From the NCBI RefSeq assembly GCF_004342845.1, contig NZ_SLXB01000001.1:248001-312000 (forward strand): DNA of 64,000 nucleotides. The letters are read 5' to 3'. The stretch comes from Prevotella heparinolytica. GTDB taxonomy: Bacteria; Bacteroidota; Bacteroidia; Bacteroidales; Bacteroidaceae. The notes below the pieces were generated by a model that saw nothing but the letters and a program-made list of their open reading frames with translations, did not search any database and was not told where the DNA came from. Made by a program: the position numbers and the translations under genes. Position 1 is the stretch's first letter. Each line of letters starts with the position of its first letter. Of the stretch, positions 1-10,258 are shown one piece after another.

Positions 1-2548
1 TGGGATTTTCGCATAATTGCGTCACCGGGCCCGAAATCATGGTGAGCGGTGTGCGGAATTCGTGCGAGATGTTGGCAAAGAAACTCATGTTCATCTTGTT
101 CACCCGTTGTTCCTGTTCCTTCTCCAATTGGGCGCGCCGGGCTGCTTCTTTTTCTTGTTTGATGCGCAGCCCGAAGCGGATGAAGAAGCCGATGATGGTG
201 GTGGCAACAAGCAGGTAGAGACACCATGCCCACCACGTCATCCATGGGGCAGGTTTCACGATGACGCGTATGGAGTTTTCCGTTTCCACGATGCTTTTGT
301 CGTTGTTGGTAATCTTCACTTTGAAGGTGTAAGTTCCTGCGGGAAGATTGGCATAATAGGCCTCGCGGTTGTTGCGGGCGTCTATCCAGTATTTGTCGAA
401 ACCCTCCATACAGTAATAATAGTGCACGCGTTCATGCTCGCAGTAGTCCAATGCCGCAAAGGAGATACTGAACCCGTTTTCGTTGTGATTCAGCCGTATG
501 TCGGGCCTGTACGAAAGGTGCTTGTCGATGTTTTTGCCGTCTTGCGGGTGTGCTGTTCGGTTGTGAATCTTCAGATCCTCGAAGAGCAGCGGTATGCTTC
601 GCTTGCTGCTCACGTCGATGGGATTGAAGAAAGTCAGGCCGTGCGTACCGCCGAATACCAGTGTCCCGTCGGGCAGTCGGCACGAACAACGGTCGTAGAA
701 TTGGTTGCCGCCTATGCCGTCAGCAGCATAGTAATTGGTGAATTTCTCTACCGTGCGGTCATACTTGCCCAATCCGTATTGTGTGCCAACCCAGATATTG
801 CCTTGTGCGTCTTCCTCAATGCTCGATATGTCCAGACAAGGCGTTCCCTCCACCGTCCGCAGTTTGCCGGTGGCTGGAGAGTAATGCAGTAATCCGTTGC
901 TGACGGTACCTATCCAAATATCCTCCCGGCTGTCTTTGACGAGAGCCGTCGGGATGAAGACCGAACGCCGTATGCAAGCCTTCCACTCTTCTTCGCCGAA
1001 GGGATTGTCTTCATTCCTCCAAGTGTCCGGGTTTATCTGCTTTATAGGATTCATGAAAGAGGCCACCCATATCTTCCCGTTGCTCAGTGGCAGTATGCCG
1101 GGGATGAACGTGCCCATCTGCGGGAACGTCTGCACCGGTGTGAACGTTTTCTCATTCTGCCTCATAGCATAGAACAGATAGCTCAATGTCCCCACCCAGA
1201 GCGTGCCCCGGCTGTCTTGGGCAAAAGACATCGGCATAAAAACGTCGTAGGTGCTTTCGGCTTGCAACACGCCGTTCAGGTAACGGCACTTCAGCACCTT
1301 GCTTGCAAGGAGTGCGCCCAACCAGATGTTGTTATCGTTGTCCACGAAGATGTGCGTCACATCTGTTTTCTCCGAATAGTCCTGTTTGAAGAGCTGCCGC
1401 ATGTCTATCCGTTTCACCTCCTTGCTGTCCATGTTGTACATATACATTCCGTCCGACAGGGTGGCTATCCAGAGGTTCCGTTCCTTGTCCACAGCCACGG
1501 ATTTCACCGACTTGTTCTCCAAGCACGATTTAAGGTAGTTGTTGGTGTTGAAACGCTCCTTGTAGTTGTAGCACACGGTGTAACCCTGATCTACGGAACC
1601 TATCCAGAGGTTCTTCTGCGAGTCGGTGAACATCTTGCTTATGTTGAAGCGAGGTGCCTCGAAAGGAAATCCGTTTTCATCCTGATGTATCACTCGGCCC
1701 TCCTGATGGTTGTAGAGAAACATCCCTTGTTTGGCGGTATTCAGCAAAAGGCTGTTGCTACCGTAAGGATGTATGTAGTTGATGTTGGCGTGTGCCAGCA
1801 GCCGGTGTTCGCGGATGGCTTTAGGGGTTTCGATGAATTTGCGCGTGTGCGTATCAAACAGGGTCAGTTGATGGTTTCCTGCCAACCACAGTTCTCCATT
1901 GTCTCTCATGAAGAAATAAGCGGAGGTATTGTTTAACGGGATGGAGTCTTCCTGAGCCAATGTGGACGAGTTGTAGCAACGCATCGCTATCGGGTTCACT
2001 GCCCAAAGCTTGTTGCTTTGGTCTATGAAGCAGAACAGGTTGTAGGTGTGATGGTGGTCGAAGTTTGTGATGGGTATGTCGAACTCTTCCGTTTCGGGGT
2101 TGTACACGGCCAGGTGGTGCATCATGTTCAAGAAAATCCGTCCTTCCTTATTTTCGAGTATTTGTAGTCCGTTCTTGTTGGTGATGTTGATCGGGATGCG
2201 GCGGAAATTGTCTTTGTCGGTATATAGGCTGGTACCGTTTACGGTCACTACCCACAACCTTCCTTTCGAGTCGCGGAAGAGGTCGTTTATTTGATTGTCG
2301 GGCAGGTCCAGCGAGTCGTCCGTACAGTAATATTGGTGATACTCATGTACGTTGTATTTGTTCAGTCCCCTGAACGTTCCCATCCATATATGTCCTTGCG
2401 CATCTTCGGCAAAGGCGGTGACTTTCTGGTTGGAGAGGTCGTTGGTAATGACAGGACTTTCTATTCCGCTATCAGGAGCGGTCTTCGTGCTCGACGGGCG
2501 ACAAGCAGCAATCAAACACAATAAAAACAAGTACTGAATGTGTTTCAT
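1..2548 (-). CDS. Hybrid two-component system sensor/regulator (HTCS), N-terminal part; runs off the left edge
   Basis: The frame from ATG at 2548 stays open to the window edge (849 codons), so no stop is visible. The order seen is: signal peptide with a lipobox-like IAAC at residues 13-16; a long run of beta-propeller repeats (motifs such as GHIWMGT, NLWIGS, NIWVGT) to about residue 640; a Y_Y_Y domain at about 685-750; one membrane segment at about 770-790; then a histidine kinase H-box HEFRTPLTMISGP with the phospho-accepting His at residue 829. In this family the periplasmic propeller binds an oligosaccharide and the cytoplasmic kinase, receiver and AraC-type DNA-binding domain (here outside the window) switch on the adjacent PUL. 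It is divergent from the carboxylesterase-SusC-SusD-GH3 genes, so those are its likely targets. The possible lipobox is odd for an inner-membrane sensor and may be chance. Confidence 0.95.
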   Translation of the reverse strand, partial: MKHIQYLFLLCLIAACRPSSTKTAPDSGIESPVITNDLSNQKVTAFAEDAQGHIWMGTFRGLNKYNVHEYHQYYCTDDSLDLPDNQINDLFRDSKGRLWVVTVNGTSLYTDKDNFRRIPINITNKNGLQILENKEGRIFLNMMHHLAVYNPETEEFDIPITNFDHHHTYNLFCFIDQSNKLWAVNPIAMRCYNSSTLAQEDSIPLNNTSAYFFMRDNGELWLAGNHQLTLFDTHTRKFIETPKAIREHRLLAHANINYIHPYGSNSLLLNTAKQGMFLYNHQEGRVIHQDENGFPFEAPRFNISKMFTDSQKNLWIGSVDQGYTVCYNYKERFNTNNYLKSCLENKSVKSVAVDKERNLWIATLSDGMYMYNMDSKEVKRIDMRQLFKQDYSEKTDVTHIFVDNDNNIWLGALLASKVLKCRYLNGVLQAESTYDVFMPMSFAQDSRGTLWVGTLSYLFYAMRQNEKTFTPVQTFPQMGTFIPGILPLSNGKIWVASFMNPIKQINPDTWRNEDNPFGEEEWKACIRRSVFIPTALVKDSREDIWIGTVSNGLLHYSPATGKLRTVEGTPCLDISSIEEDAQGNIWVGTQYGLGKYDRTVEKFTNYYAADGIGGNQFYDRCSCRLPDGTLVFGGTHGLTFFNPIDVSSKRSIPLLFEDLKIHNRTAHPQDGKNIDKHLSYRPDIRLNHNENGFSISFAALDYCEHERVHYYYCMEGFDKYWIDARNNREAYYANLPAGTYTFKVKITNNDKSIVETENSIRVIVKPAPWMTWWAWCLYLLVATTIIGFFIRFGLRIKQEKEAARRAQLEKEQEQRVNKMNMSFFANISHEFRTPLTMISGPVTQLCENP

Positions 2549-2802
2549 ATCTATCTAAAGCTATCAAGGTAAAGCATCCCGTAGCTTTTCGGTGATGCAC
2601 TTTGATGTGGAGTGCGAAAATAACCATAAAAAACGAGACAGATATTGTCGGACAGCATGTTTTGAACAAATCTGTAAACATTTGAACACAAAGGAAAGTA
2701 GTTTTGAACATCGAGGAAAGCCGTTTGAATACAATAGCAAGTCGGCTCGGAAAGAATGCGCTAATATTGCAATCGTAAAACAACAACAAACTAATACATA
2801 AT
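2549..2802. other. Divergent control region between HTCS and PUL
   Basis: This 254-base gap separates the sensor gene from the first PUL gene. It is AT-rich and holds four spaced copies of TTTGAACA-like octamers. A short open frame across it (2592-2801) has no recognisable domain and is not called. Confidence 0.6.
2661..2731 (+). promoter_or_regulatory. Four direct repeats of TTTGAACA, period 20-22 bp; candidate HTCS operator
   Basis: TTTGAACA occurs at 2661-2668, 2681-2688 and 2703-2710, and TTTGAATA at 2724-2731. Start-to-start spacing is 20, 22 and 21 bases, about two helical turns, so all copies face the same side of the DNA. AraC-type domains, which HTCS proteins carry at their C-terminus, bind direct repeats with this geometry. 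The assignment to this sensor is inference from position. Confidence 0.55.
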
Positions 2803-4458
2803 ATGAAAAAGCATTTCTTATCAGCATTGGCATTTTCTGCCGTTCTTCTTTCCTCGTGCGGAGGAACATCCAAGATAGAGAAACCAGACGCTTGCATGCA
2901 AGGCGGAGAGATAACAGCCTCTTCGACGATAGCTGTTGCCGAAACCGAATCGGGCAAAGTGGGCGGATATGTGGAAAACGGTATCTATATATATAAAGGT
3001 GTTCCCTATGCCAAGGCCGAACGTTTCATGCCACCCGTGGCAGCCGACAAGTGGGAGGGCATCCGCAGCAGCCGTGCTTACGGGCCTACTTGTCCGCAAG
3101 GCAAGCGTATGGGATGGTATAGTGATGAGCAGGCGTTTGCCTTCAACTGGGATGACGGCTATCCCGACGAGAACTGCCTGCGTGTGAACATCTGGACACC
3201 GGGCGTGAACGACGGCAAGAAGCGCCCCGTCATGGTATGGCTGCACGGAGGAGGCTATGCGGCCGGTTCCGGTCAGGAACTGCCTTCGTACGACGGGACG
3301 AACCTGGCAAAGAAAGGCGACGTTGTGGTGGTGACGCTGAACCATCGTTTAAATGCATTGGGCTTTCTGGACTTGTCGGCCTATGGCGAGAAGTATTTAA
3401 AGTCGGGCAATGTCGGTCTGCTCGATTTGGTAGCTGCGCTTCAATGGCTCAATAAGAACATTGCCGCTTTTGGTGGAGATGCCTCTAATGTGACCATCTT
3501 CGGGCAGTCGGGCGGTGGAGGAAAGGTGTCTACCTTATTGGCCACTCCCTCGGCTGCCGGCCTGTTCCATAAGGCTATTGTGCAGAGTGGTTCCATGTTG
3601 CGCACCATGGAGGCCAAATATTCGCGTCGCATAGGCACGGCCACGGTCGAGGCATTGGGATTGGAAGCTTCACGGATCGATGAGATACAGAAGATTTCTT
3701 ATGAGACCCTTCTTGCAGCCGGAGAGAAAGCCATTGCCAAAGTACGTGCCGAAGCCGAGAAGGAAGGAGTAGCTTCCTTTATCTTCGGTTGGGCACCGAC
3801 GGTGGATGGCAGCGTGCTTCCCGCACAGCCTTTCGACCCGCAGGCACCGGCGCAGTCGCAGAACATCCCCATGATGATAGGTACTACGCTGCACGAGTTT
3901 ACGATGAGCACCTATGTACCTTCTTTCCGTTCCATCAGCAAGGAAGAAGCTGTGGAACACCTAAAGAAGAAATACGCCGGCCGCACCGATGACTTCCTGA
4001 AAGCTTTTGAGAAAGCCTATCCTTCTTATCAGCCCAAAGATCTGATAGACGTGGATTTCGTTTTCCGTCCGGGTGCCGTGGAGCAAGCCAAGCTGAAAGC
4101 CGCTCAGCAGGGTGCACCTGTCTATATGTACCTGTTCGCTTGGGAATCGCCTGTATTGGATGGCATGTTTCGCAGTACCCACTGCATGGAAATACCTTTT
4201 GTCTTCAACAATGTGGTGCGCCATGCAGGCATGACCGGTGGCGGTGCCGAGGCGCAAGCCTTGGGCGAGAAGATGAGTAGCGCATGGATTAACTTTGCTA
4301 AAACGGGCAACCCGAATGCCGATGGACTGCCTGCATGGGAACCTTTTACTGCAGAGAAAGGTGCTACCATGTTCTTTAATAATACCTCCGAAATAAAATA
4401 CAACCACGACAAGAATTTGCTGGAAGTGGTAAGGGCATTTCCTACACGTGGCTTTTGA
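2803..4458 (+). CDS. Type-B carboxylesterase lipoprotein (para-nitrobenzyl esterase family)
   Basis: A 551-residue alpha/beta hydrolase with a lipoprotein signal peptide (VLLSSC near residue 19), so it is probably anchored to a membrane. The catalytic triad can be placed by family motifs: Ser236 in GQSGGG (the elbow is usually GESAGG), Glu365 in GTTLHEF and His460 in STHCMEIPFVF. The oxyanion-hole motif HGGGYAAG is present. The family hydrolyses carboxylic esters. As first gene of the PUL, 41 bases before susC, it probably removes acyl groups from the imported glycan. The acyl group cannot be told from sequence. Confidence 0.92.
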   Translation: MKKHFLSALAFSAVLLSSCGGTSKIEKPDACMQGGEITASSTIAVAETESGKVGGYVENGIYIYKGVPYAKAERFMPPVAADKWEGIRSSRAYGPTCPQGKRMGWYSDEQAFAFNWDDGYPDENCLRVNIWTPGVNDGKKRPVMVWLHGGGYAAGSGQELPSYDGTNLAKKGDVVVVTLNHRLNALGFLDLSAYGEKYLKSGNVGLLDLVAALQWLNKNIAAFGGDASNVTIFGQSGGGGKVSTLLATPSAAGLFHKAIVQSGSMLRTMEAKYSRRIGTATVEALGLEASRIDEIQKISYETLLAAGEKAIAKVRAEAEKEGVASFIFGWAPTVDGSVLPAQPFDPQAPAQSQNIPMMIGTTLHEFTMSTYVPSFRSISKEEAVEHLKKKYAGRTDDFLKAFEKAYPSYQPKDLIDVDFVFRPGAVEQAKLKAAQQGAPVYMYLFAWESPVLDGMFRSTHCMEIPFVFNNVVRHAGMTGGGAEAQALGEKMSSAWINFAKTGNPNADGLPAWEPFTAEKGATMFFNNTSEIKYNHDKNLLEVVRAFPTRGF

Positions 4459-4499
4459 TAAGGGGCAACATCTTTTATTAACCAATCTAATTAGAAACA

Positions 4500-7400
4500 A
4501 TGAGAAAATTTATGAAAAACAATGCAGTGAAAAGGCTGGTGGTATCAGTAGCTTTTCTTTTGATGTGCATACCTTTTATGCTGGCTCAGGGGCATATAAA
4601 GGTGACTGGTAGGATTACTGATGAGCTGAACGAACCAATGATTGGCGTGAGTGTCCTTGAGAAAGGAACAGCCAACGGTGTGATCACCGATATGGACGGT
4701 AACTATGCGTTATCGGTGCGCGAGGGTGCTATCATTATTTATTCATACATCGGCTATATCACGCAAGAGAAAAAAGCGGTGGCCGGAGTGATGGATATCA
4801 CATTGAAAGAAGATTCCAAAACATTGGAAGAAGTGGTGGTCGTAGGTTACGGTGTGCAAAAGAAAAGCTCGCTGACAGGTGCGGTATCTTCGGTTAAGGC
4901 AGAAGATATGGAAGCGCGTACCATCACTCGCGCCGAACAGGCTCTTCAAGGAAAGACTGCGGGTGTGCAGGTGCTCAGTGCTTCGGCCAAACCCGGTGCT
5001 TCGCCTTCGGTTCGTATCCGTGGTGTAAGCTCTAATGGCGCCAGTGACCCATTGTATGTTGTTGACGGACGTATCGCTTCGGACATAGGCGGTATCGATC
5101 CTAACGACATCGAGTCTATGGAAGTACTGAAGGACGGTGCATCGGCAGCTATTTACGGTGCGGCAGCCGGTAACGGTGTCATCCTGATCTCTACCAAGAA
5201 AGGAAAAGGTAACGGTAAGATCACGTATGATTTCCAATATACTTCGCAGAGCCTTGGAAAAGTGCCCGAGGTGATGAATGCGCAACAATATAAAGAACAC
5301 TTCCTCGCATCGGGCAAGATTGCTGAAAGTGCGTTCGACTTGCATTGGGATGGAAAGACCGATACGGACTGGGCGGACGTGGCTTTTGAGAAAAGCTCTA
5401 TGATGCGTCACAATGTCACTTTCCAAGGTGGTAGCGAAAAGGGTTCGTTCTATCTGTCCATGTCACATTTGAACAATGACGGTATGGTAGTGGGCAATTC
5501 CGATATGTATGAACGTCTGACAGGTATGGTGAATGCCGATTGGAAAATCAAGCCTTGGCTGGAAGTAGGTACAAACAATCAGATTGAGCATTATAAGAGC
5601 CAGTCTGTGGCCGAAGGCAACGAATATGGCAGTCTGTTGCTCTCTGTATTGCAACTCGACCCGTTGACAAAACCGGTTTATGCCATTGACCAATTGCCGG
5701 AGCACATGGCTACCGTCTACGCTCTTCACCGCAATATGATGGGCGACGGAAAAGGAAATCTGTATGGCATTTCAGCCTTTACTGGCAATGCAGAGGCCAT
5801 CAATCCTTTTGTGATGCGCGACCGCTCTTACACAAAGAACAGAGGTTTCAACATCAATGGTTCTACTTACTTGAACTTTATGCCTTTCGAAGGGCTGACC
5901 GTTACTTCTCGCTTAGGCTATCGTCTGGCTTCCACCTCTTCTTATGGAGTGGCACAAGATTATTATTACCACGGTACGGCCAAACAAGACTATATTCAGG
6001 TGAATGCCGCCGACAACAATGCCGTATATTGGCAGTGGGAGAACTTCCTGAACTATTCACGTACTTTTGGCAAGCATCATGGAACGGTGATGTTGGGTAC
6101 TTCTTATAGCCAAAGCCGCGCATTCGGTGTCAATGGTAACAAGAAAGGCGATGACAAGAATCTGGGCTTCCTGCAGGACGATCCTCTCTTCTACTATTTT
6201 GCATATGCCACTTCGGACGCATCTAAGGAAATTGAAGGAGGCGAACCTTCCTATATCCGTAAGTTGGCCTATTTCGGTCGTTTCAATTATGACTATGGAG
6301 GCAAGTATATGGCTCAGTTCTCTCTGCGTGCCGATGCTGCCGACCTTTCCGTGCTGCCTAAAGGCAAGCGTTGGGGATATTTCCCTGCCTTATCGTTGGG
6401 CTGGGTGGTTTCTCAGGAAGAGTTCATGAAAGGTACGGAGGACTGGCTGTCACAATTGAAATTCCGTGCAAGCTGGGGACAGAACGGTTCGACCGCTTCT
6501 TTGGGAGGCTATCTTTGGAATGTATCAGTGAACAGCACCGGTCATTTGGCCGTTGGCAACAATAACAGCTTCCATTACATCAACGGTTATGCTCCTACCG
6601 CTACCGGTAACGACCAGCTTAAATGGGAGACATCCGAACAGACCAATATCGGTATTGATGCACGTTTCCTCAACGGACGCCTGTCATTATCTGCCGACTA
6701 TTTCAATAAAGAGACCAAGGACTTGATCGTGTCCGGAACAAAAGCATCTACCGTGGTTGGTAACACATTCTCTCCGGTCAATGCCGGTAATATCACCAAC
6801 AAAGGTCTTGAATTGGAACTTGGATGGCAAGACAGGATTGGCAATTTGAATTATAGTATTCGTGGTAATATAGCCACTTTGAAGAATAAGGTGACTTATA
6901 TCCACGAATCGTTGGCCGCCATTGATGGAGCGACCTTGATAACCTATGGTGCCGTTACCCGTTTTGAGGTAGGCAAGCCGGCTTGGTACTTCTATGGATA
7001 CAAGTACACGGGCGTGGATAAAGCTACGGGTGAACCGATGTTCGAAGATCAGGATGGCGACGGAGTGATCACCGACAATGATAAAACAGAGATAGGTAAA
7101 GGTATTGCCGATTTCACTTACGGTATCACATTGACAGCCGGATGGAAAGGCTTCGACTTCATCCTCTTCGGTACAGGCTCGAAAGGGAACGACGTTTATT
7201 GCGGTTTGAACCGTGTAGATTATAACCTGAATAAGCTTACTTACTTTACGAACGATTGCTGGTCCGATAAGAACAAAGGCGGTACTTTGCCGAGAGCCAA
7301 TGCTACCGACTATACCAAGTTCATGACTTCTTCCGGTTCTGTATTCGATGGCTCGTTCTTCAAAATAAAGCAGATGCAGCTGGGCTATACTTTCCCGAAG

Positions 7401-7586
7401 GCTCTGACCAAAAAGGCGGCGATCGATAATCTCCGTATCTACGGTTCGTTGGAAGATTTCTTCACCTTCACCAACTATCCCGGCTTTGACCCTGAAGTAA
7501 CGGGAGTGGGCAATGCACTTGGATTGGATAAGGGAAGTTATCCCAATTCAAAGAAAGTGGTACTTGGCTTGAGTGTGACATTCTAA
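4500..7586 (+). CDS. SusC/RagA-family TonB-linked outer membrane transporter
   Basis: 1028 residues. It has a signal peptide ending near ALAQG, a carboxypeptidase-regulatory-like domain (about 30-105), a TonB-box-like VVVVGYG, a plug domain with DPLYVVDGR and GVILISTKKG, then a long beta-barrel ending in Phe (LGLSVTF), as outer membrane proteins do. There is no N-terminal STN signalling domain, which fits control by the neighbouring HTCS rather than by a sigma/anti-sigma pair. It forms the pore partner of the SusD-like protein that starts 30 bases downstream. Confidence 0.97.
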   Translation: MRKFMKNNAVKRLVVSVAFLLMCIPFMLAQGHIKVTGRITDELNEPMIGVSVLEKGTANGVITDMDGNYALSVREGAIIIYSYIGYITQEKKAVAGVMDITLKEDSKTLEEVVVVGYGVQKKSSLTGAVSSVKAEDMEARTITRAEQALQGKTAGVQVLSASAKPGASPSVRIRGVSSNGASDPLYVVDGRIASDIGGIDPNDIESMEVLKDGASAAIYGAAAGNGVILISTKKGKGNGKITYDFQYTSQSLGKVPEVMNAQQYKEHFLASGKIAESAFDLHWDGKTDTDWADVAFEKSSMMRHNVTFQGGSEKGSFYLSMSHLNNDGMVVGNSDMYERLTGMVNADWKIKPWLEVGTNNQIEHYKSQSVAEGNEYGSLLLSVLQLDPLTKPVYAIDQLPEHMATVYALHRNMMGDGKGNLYGISAFTGNAEAINPFVMRDRSYTKNRGFNINGSTYLNFMPFEGLTVTSRLGYRLASTSSYGVAQDYYYHGTAKQDYIQVNAADNNAVYWQWENFLNYSRTFGKHHGTVMLGTSYSQSRAFGVNGNKKGDDKNLGFLQDDPLFYYFAYATSDASKEIEGGEPSYIRKLAYFGRFNYDYGGKYMAQFSLRADAADLSVLPKGKRWGYFPALSLGWVVSQEEFMKGTEDWLSQLKFRASWGQNGSTASLGGYLWNVSVNSTGHLAVGNNNSFHYINGYAPTATGNDQLKWETSEQTNIGIDARFLNGRLSLSADYFNKETKDLIVSGTKASTVVGNTFSPVNAGNITNKGLELELGWQDRIGNLNYSIRGNIATLKNKVTYIHESLAAIDGATLITYGAVTRFEVGKPAWYFYGYKYTGVDKATGEPMFEDQDGDGVITDNDKTEIGKGIADFTYGITLTAGWKGFDFILFGTGSKGNDVYCGLNRVDYNLNKLTYFTNDCWSDKNKGGTLPRANATDYTKFMTSSGSVFDGSFFKIKQMQLGYTFPKALTKKAAIDNLRIYGSLEDFFTFTNYPGFDPEVTGVGNALGLDKGSYPNSKKVVLGLSVTF

Positions 7587-7616
7587 TCGTTTCTAATCCT
7601 AAAAGCAATCTAAAAT

Positions 7617-9194
7617 ATGAAAGTAAAACATTATACCTTGATACTTGCCTCTTTGTTTACGCTGGGCACAACTTCGTGTGAAGACAAACTGGATATTCCT
7701 CAAAAGGGGGTGTTGGACTATTCTTCCTACTACCGGACGGATGTGCAGGCACAGACGGCTGCCGATGCGCTCTATATTCAGCTGAAGAGTACATACTATA
7801 ATTATACCATGTTGAAATCCTCTTTGTCCGATGATGTATGGGCAGGTGGCGGAGGTCGCAACGATAATGCCCAGTTGGAAGGCTGTAATGAGTATTCGTT
7901 CGGGTCAGATCAAGACTTTATCCGCGGTGTGTGGGAGAGCTATTATAGCCAGATCTATAAAGCGAATGTCATTTTAGGCCATGTTAAGCCGGACTCCGAC
8001 ATTAAGAAGAAAGCGTGTGCGGAAGCTCATTTCTTCCGTGCTTTTGCCTACTTCGACTTGATTTCCATGTGGGGTGAGGTGCCATTGGTCGATCATGAAT
8101 TGACGTCCAGCGAATATCAGATTGCCAAATCATCTAAGGCCGATTTGTGGAACTTGGTAGAGACGGATTTGACAGAATCAATTTCTTCGGGTTATTTGGA
8201 AGAAAAGAAAGACGTCAACGACAACACTACGTGGCGTATCACCAAGCAAGTGGCTCAAACAATTTTAGGAAAGGCTTACTTGTGGCAAGAGAAGTATGAA
8301 GATGCTGCTAAAGTCTTGAATGAGGTTCGCAGCAGTGGGAAATATGCTCTTTATAAAGGCGATTATCAGAATATTTTGACCTATCTGGCCGAAGGTAATA
8401 GCGAGAGCATGCTGGAAAGTAACCGTATCTTCGATCCAAGCAATGCTTGGGATGAATTCAGCTTCTATGAAGTGATGAATCATTGGCGTATGGACAAATT
8501 GGCGGCATCGTCACCGGCTTTTGCTGATTATAAAGATACCGGTTGGGGATTCATGGTTCCTCAGAAATCACTGTATGATGCTTTTGTGGCTGAAGAGGGG
8601 GTAGATGGTTATCGCCTGAATCAGACGATGAAGACATACGAACAAATGACTAAATTAGGAGTAAGGCTTCCCAAAGGAAATAGTATTATTAACGAGGGAT
8701 ATTTCTTGTGGAAACGTCGTTACTCTTCATCGGAAGCACCCATTACTTTTTGGTGCTCCTACAACAATTACCGCTGGATGCGTTATGCCGAAGTGTTGTT
8801 GCTTGCCGCTGAGGCAAACCTGAAAGCAGGGAAGCAGGCTGAGGCGGATGCTTGCTTGAACGAAGTGCGCACCCGTGCCAAACTGCCCGCCAAAACAGCC
8901 GACATGACAGCCATCAAGTTGGAGAAGCGTTTGGAACTTTGCTGTGAGTACACTCGTTACCAAGATATTATCCGTTGGAAAGATGCTGAGGCTTTATTGA
9001 GAGATCAAGGTTCTAAGACGCCTCTATTGATAAATAAAGGCATGGGGGACGGTCCGGACAACGTAGTAGTAGAATATAAACAGTACAATACCGACCATAA
9101 TCGTTATGGATTTAAGAGCAAGCACTACTTGTTACCTATTCCGGCAACAGAAATGCGTTTGAATCCTAAGATGAAACAGAACGAAGGCTGGTGA
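7617..9194 (+). CDS. SusD/RagB-family surface glycan-binding lipoprotein
   Basis: 525 residues with signal peptide and lipidation Cys (TLGTTSC). The N-terminal helical region contains the usual AHFFRAFAYFDLISMWGEVPL stretch (key residues RAFAY and WGEVPL) and the C-terminal region has RYAEVLLLAAEANLKAG and EVRTRAKLP, both hallmarks of the RagB/SusD family. It caps the SusC barrel and binds the oligosaccharide at the cell surface. Ligand unknown. Confidence 0.96.
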   Translation: MKVKHYTLILASLFTLGTTSCEDKLDIPQKGVLDYSSYYRTDVQAQTAADALYIQLKSTYYNYTMLKSSLSDDVWAGGGGRNDNAQLEGCNEYSFGSDQDFIRGVWESYYSQIYKANVILGHVKPDSDIKKKACAEAHFFRAFAYFDLISMWGEVPLVDHELTSSEYQIAKSSKADLWNLVETDLTESISSGYLEEKKDVNDNTTWRITKQVAQTILGKAYLWQEKYEDAAKVLNEVRSSGKYALYKGDYQNILTYLAEGNSESMLESNRIFDPSNAWDEFSFYEVMNHWRMDKLAASSPAFADYKDTGWGFMVPQKSLYDAFVAEEGVDGYRLNQTMKTYEQMTKLGVRLPKGNSIINEGYFLWKRRYSSSEAPITFWCSYNNYRWMRYAEVLLLAAEANLKAGKQAEADACLNEVRTRAKLPAKTADMTAIKLEKRLELCCEYTRYQDIIRWKDAEALLRDQGSKTPLLINKGMGDGPDNVVVEYKQYNTDHNRYGFKSKHYLLPIPATEMRLNPKMKQNEGW

Positions 9195-9289
9195 TGCCAC
9201 AATATGAATTTATACAAGAAATTGATATAAATCAATTGGTTTTAGCAAGGAAGTTAACTTCTTTGTAGCATATTTCTTAAAATTATATC

Positions 9290-10171
9290 ATGAAAAGATT
9301 AATCCTTTCCATTTTGGCCCTTTGTATGTTATGGGGGGCAAAGGCGCAATTCCCCGATTGGGGGGCGCAAAGTAAGGTCGTGACCGACAGTATCTATAGT
9401 GAGATATTGGGTGCAAACCGGCAGTTCACCATTTATCTTCCTAAGAGTTATGAAACAGATGCTACAAGAAAGTATCCTATACTTTATCTGTTGCATGGCA
9501 TGATGGGAGTCAATACCAGCTGGTTTACTGATCAACGGGTGAAAGATGTAATGGACCGGTTGGTGGCTTCCGGTGAAGCTTGTGAAATGATCATCGTCTC
9601 TCCCAACGCCGGAGGCAATATCTATACAGGTGTATGGAACGGCTATTTCAACATGCCGGGGTGGGCGTATGAAGACTTCTTCTACAAAGAGTTCCTTCCG
9701 TATATTGAAAAGAATTACCGGGTGGTTGGCGATAAACAACACCGTGCCATTGCCGGGCTTTCCATGGGTGGAGGCGGAACAACGAGCTATGCACAACGTT
9801 ATTCGGATATGTATTGCGCCGCTTATGCGATGAGTGCCTTGATGAATATCCCGGCAGGTTCGGAGAATCCGTCACCGAATCCGGACGATAAAATGAGCCT
9901 GTTGACGAAGTCGGTGATGGAGCATAGTTGCGTGAAGTATGTAGAAGAAGCTGACGATGCACGTAAAGAGCAATTGCGCTCCGTGCAGTGGTTTGTAGAT
10001 TGTGGTGACGATGATTTCCTGCTCGACCGCAACATTGAGTTCTTCCAAGCCATGCGCAAGGCGCAGATACCGTGCCAATTCCGTGTGCGTGATGGCGGAC
10101 ATACATCCGAGTACTGGCATTCGGCGCTCTACACTTGCCTGCCTTTTGTCTCCCGCAGTTTTGGAAGATAG
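9290..10171 (+). CDS. Secreted alpha/beta-hydrolase esterase (esterase D / feruloyl-esterase-like)
   Basis: 293 residues with a signal peptide cleaved around GAKAQF. The core starts with the typical RQFTIYLPKSYE and YPILYLLHGMMG motifs. The nucleophile is Ser158 in AGLSMGGG, and GGHTSEYW near the end supplies the catalytic His. Proteins of this type in Bacteroides PULs are often feruloyl or acetyl esterases acting on plant polysaccharide side chains; here the substrate is inferred only. It lies 95 bases after susD in the same orientation. Confidence 0.88.
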   Translation: MKRLILSILALCMLWGAKAQFPDWGAQSKVVTDSIYSEILGANRQFTIYLPKSYETDATRKYPILYLLHGMMGVNTSWFTDQRVKDVMDRLVASGEACEMIIVSPNAGGNIYTGVWNGYFNMPGWAYEDFFYKEFLPYIEKNYRVVGDKQHRAIAGLSMGGGGTTSYAQRYSDMYCAAYAMSALMNIPAGSENPSPNPDDKMSLLTKSVMEHSCVKYVEEADDARKEQLRSVQWFVDCGDDDFLLDRNIEFFQAMRKAQIPCQFRVRDGGHTSEYWHSALYTCLPFVSRSFGR

Positions 10172-10258
10172 GAGGAACGGGCTGTTTGCCTGACTGGCTG
10201 ATACGATGACACTTTATAAACCCATAATATCAAGAATCTAAAGATTAAATATTACACA

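Noticed and set aside
17..892. Open frame of 291 codons on the plus strand at the left edge
   Set aside because: It is antisense to the HTCS gene, whose frame is open on the minus strand from 2548 to the edge with clear propeller, Y_Y_Y and kinase motifs. The plus frame has no domain.
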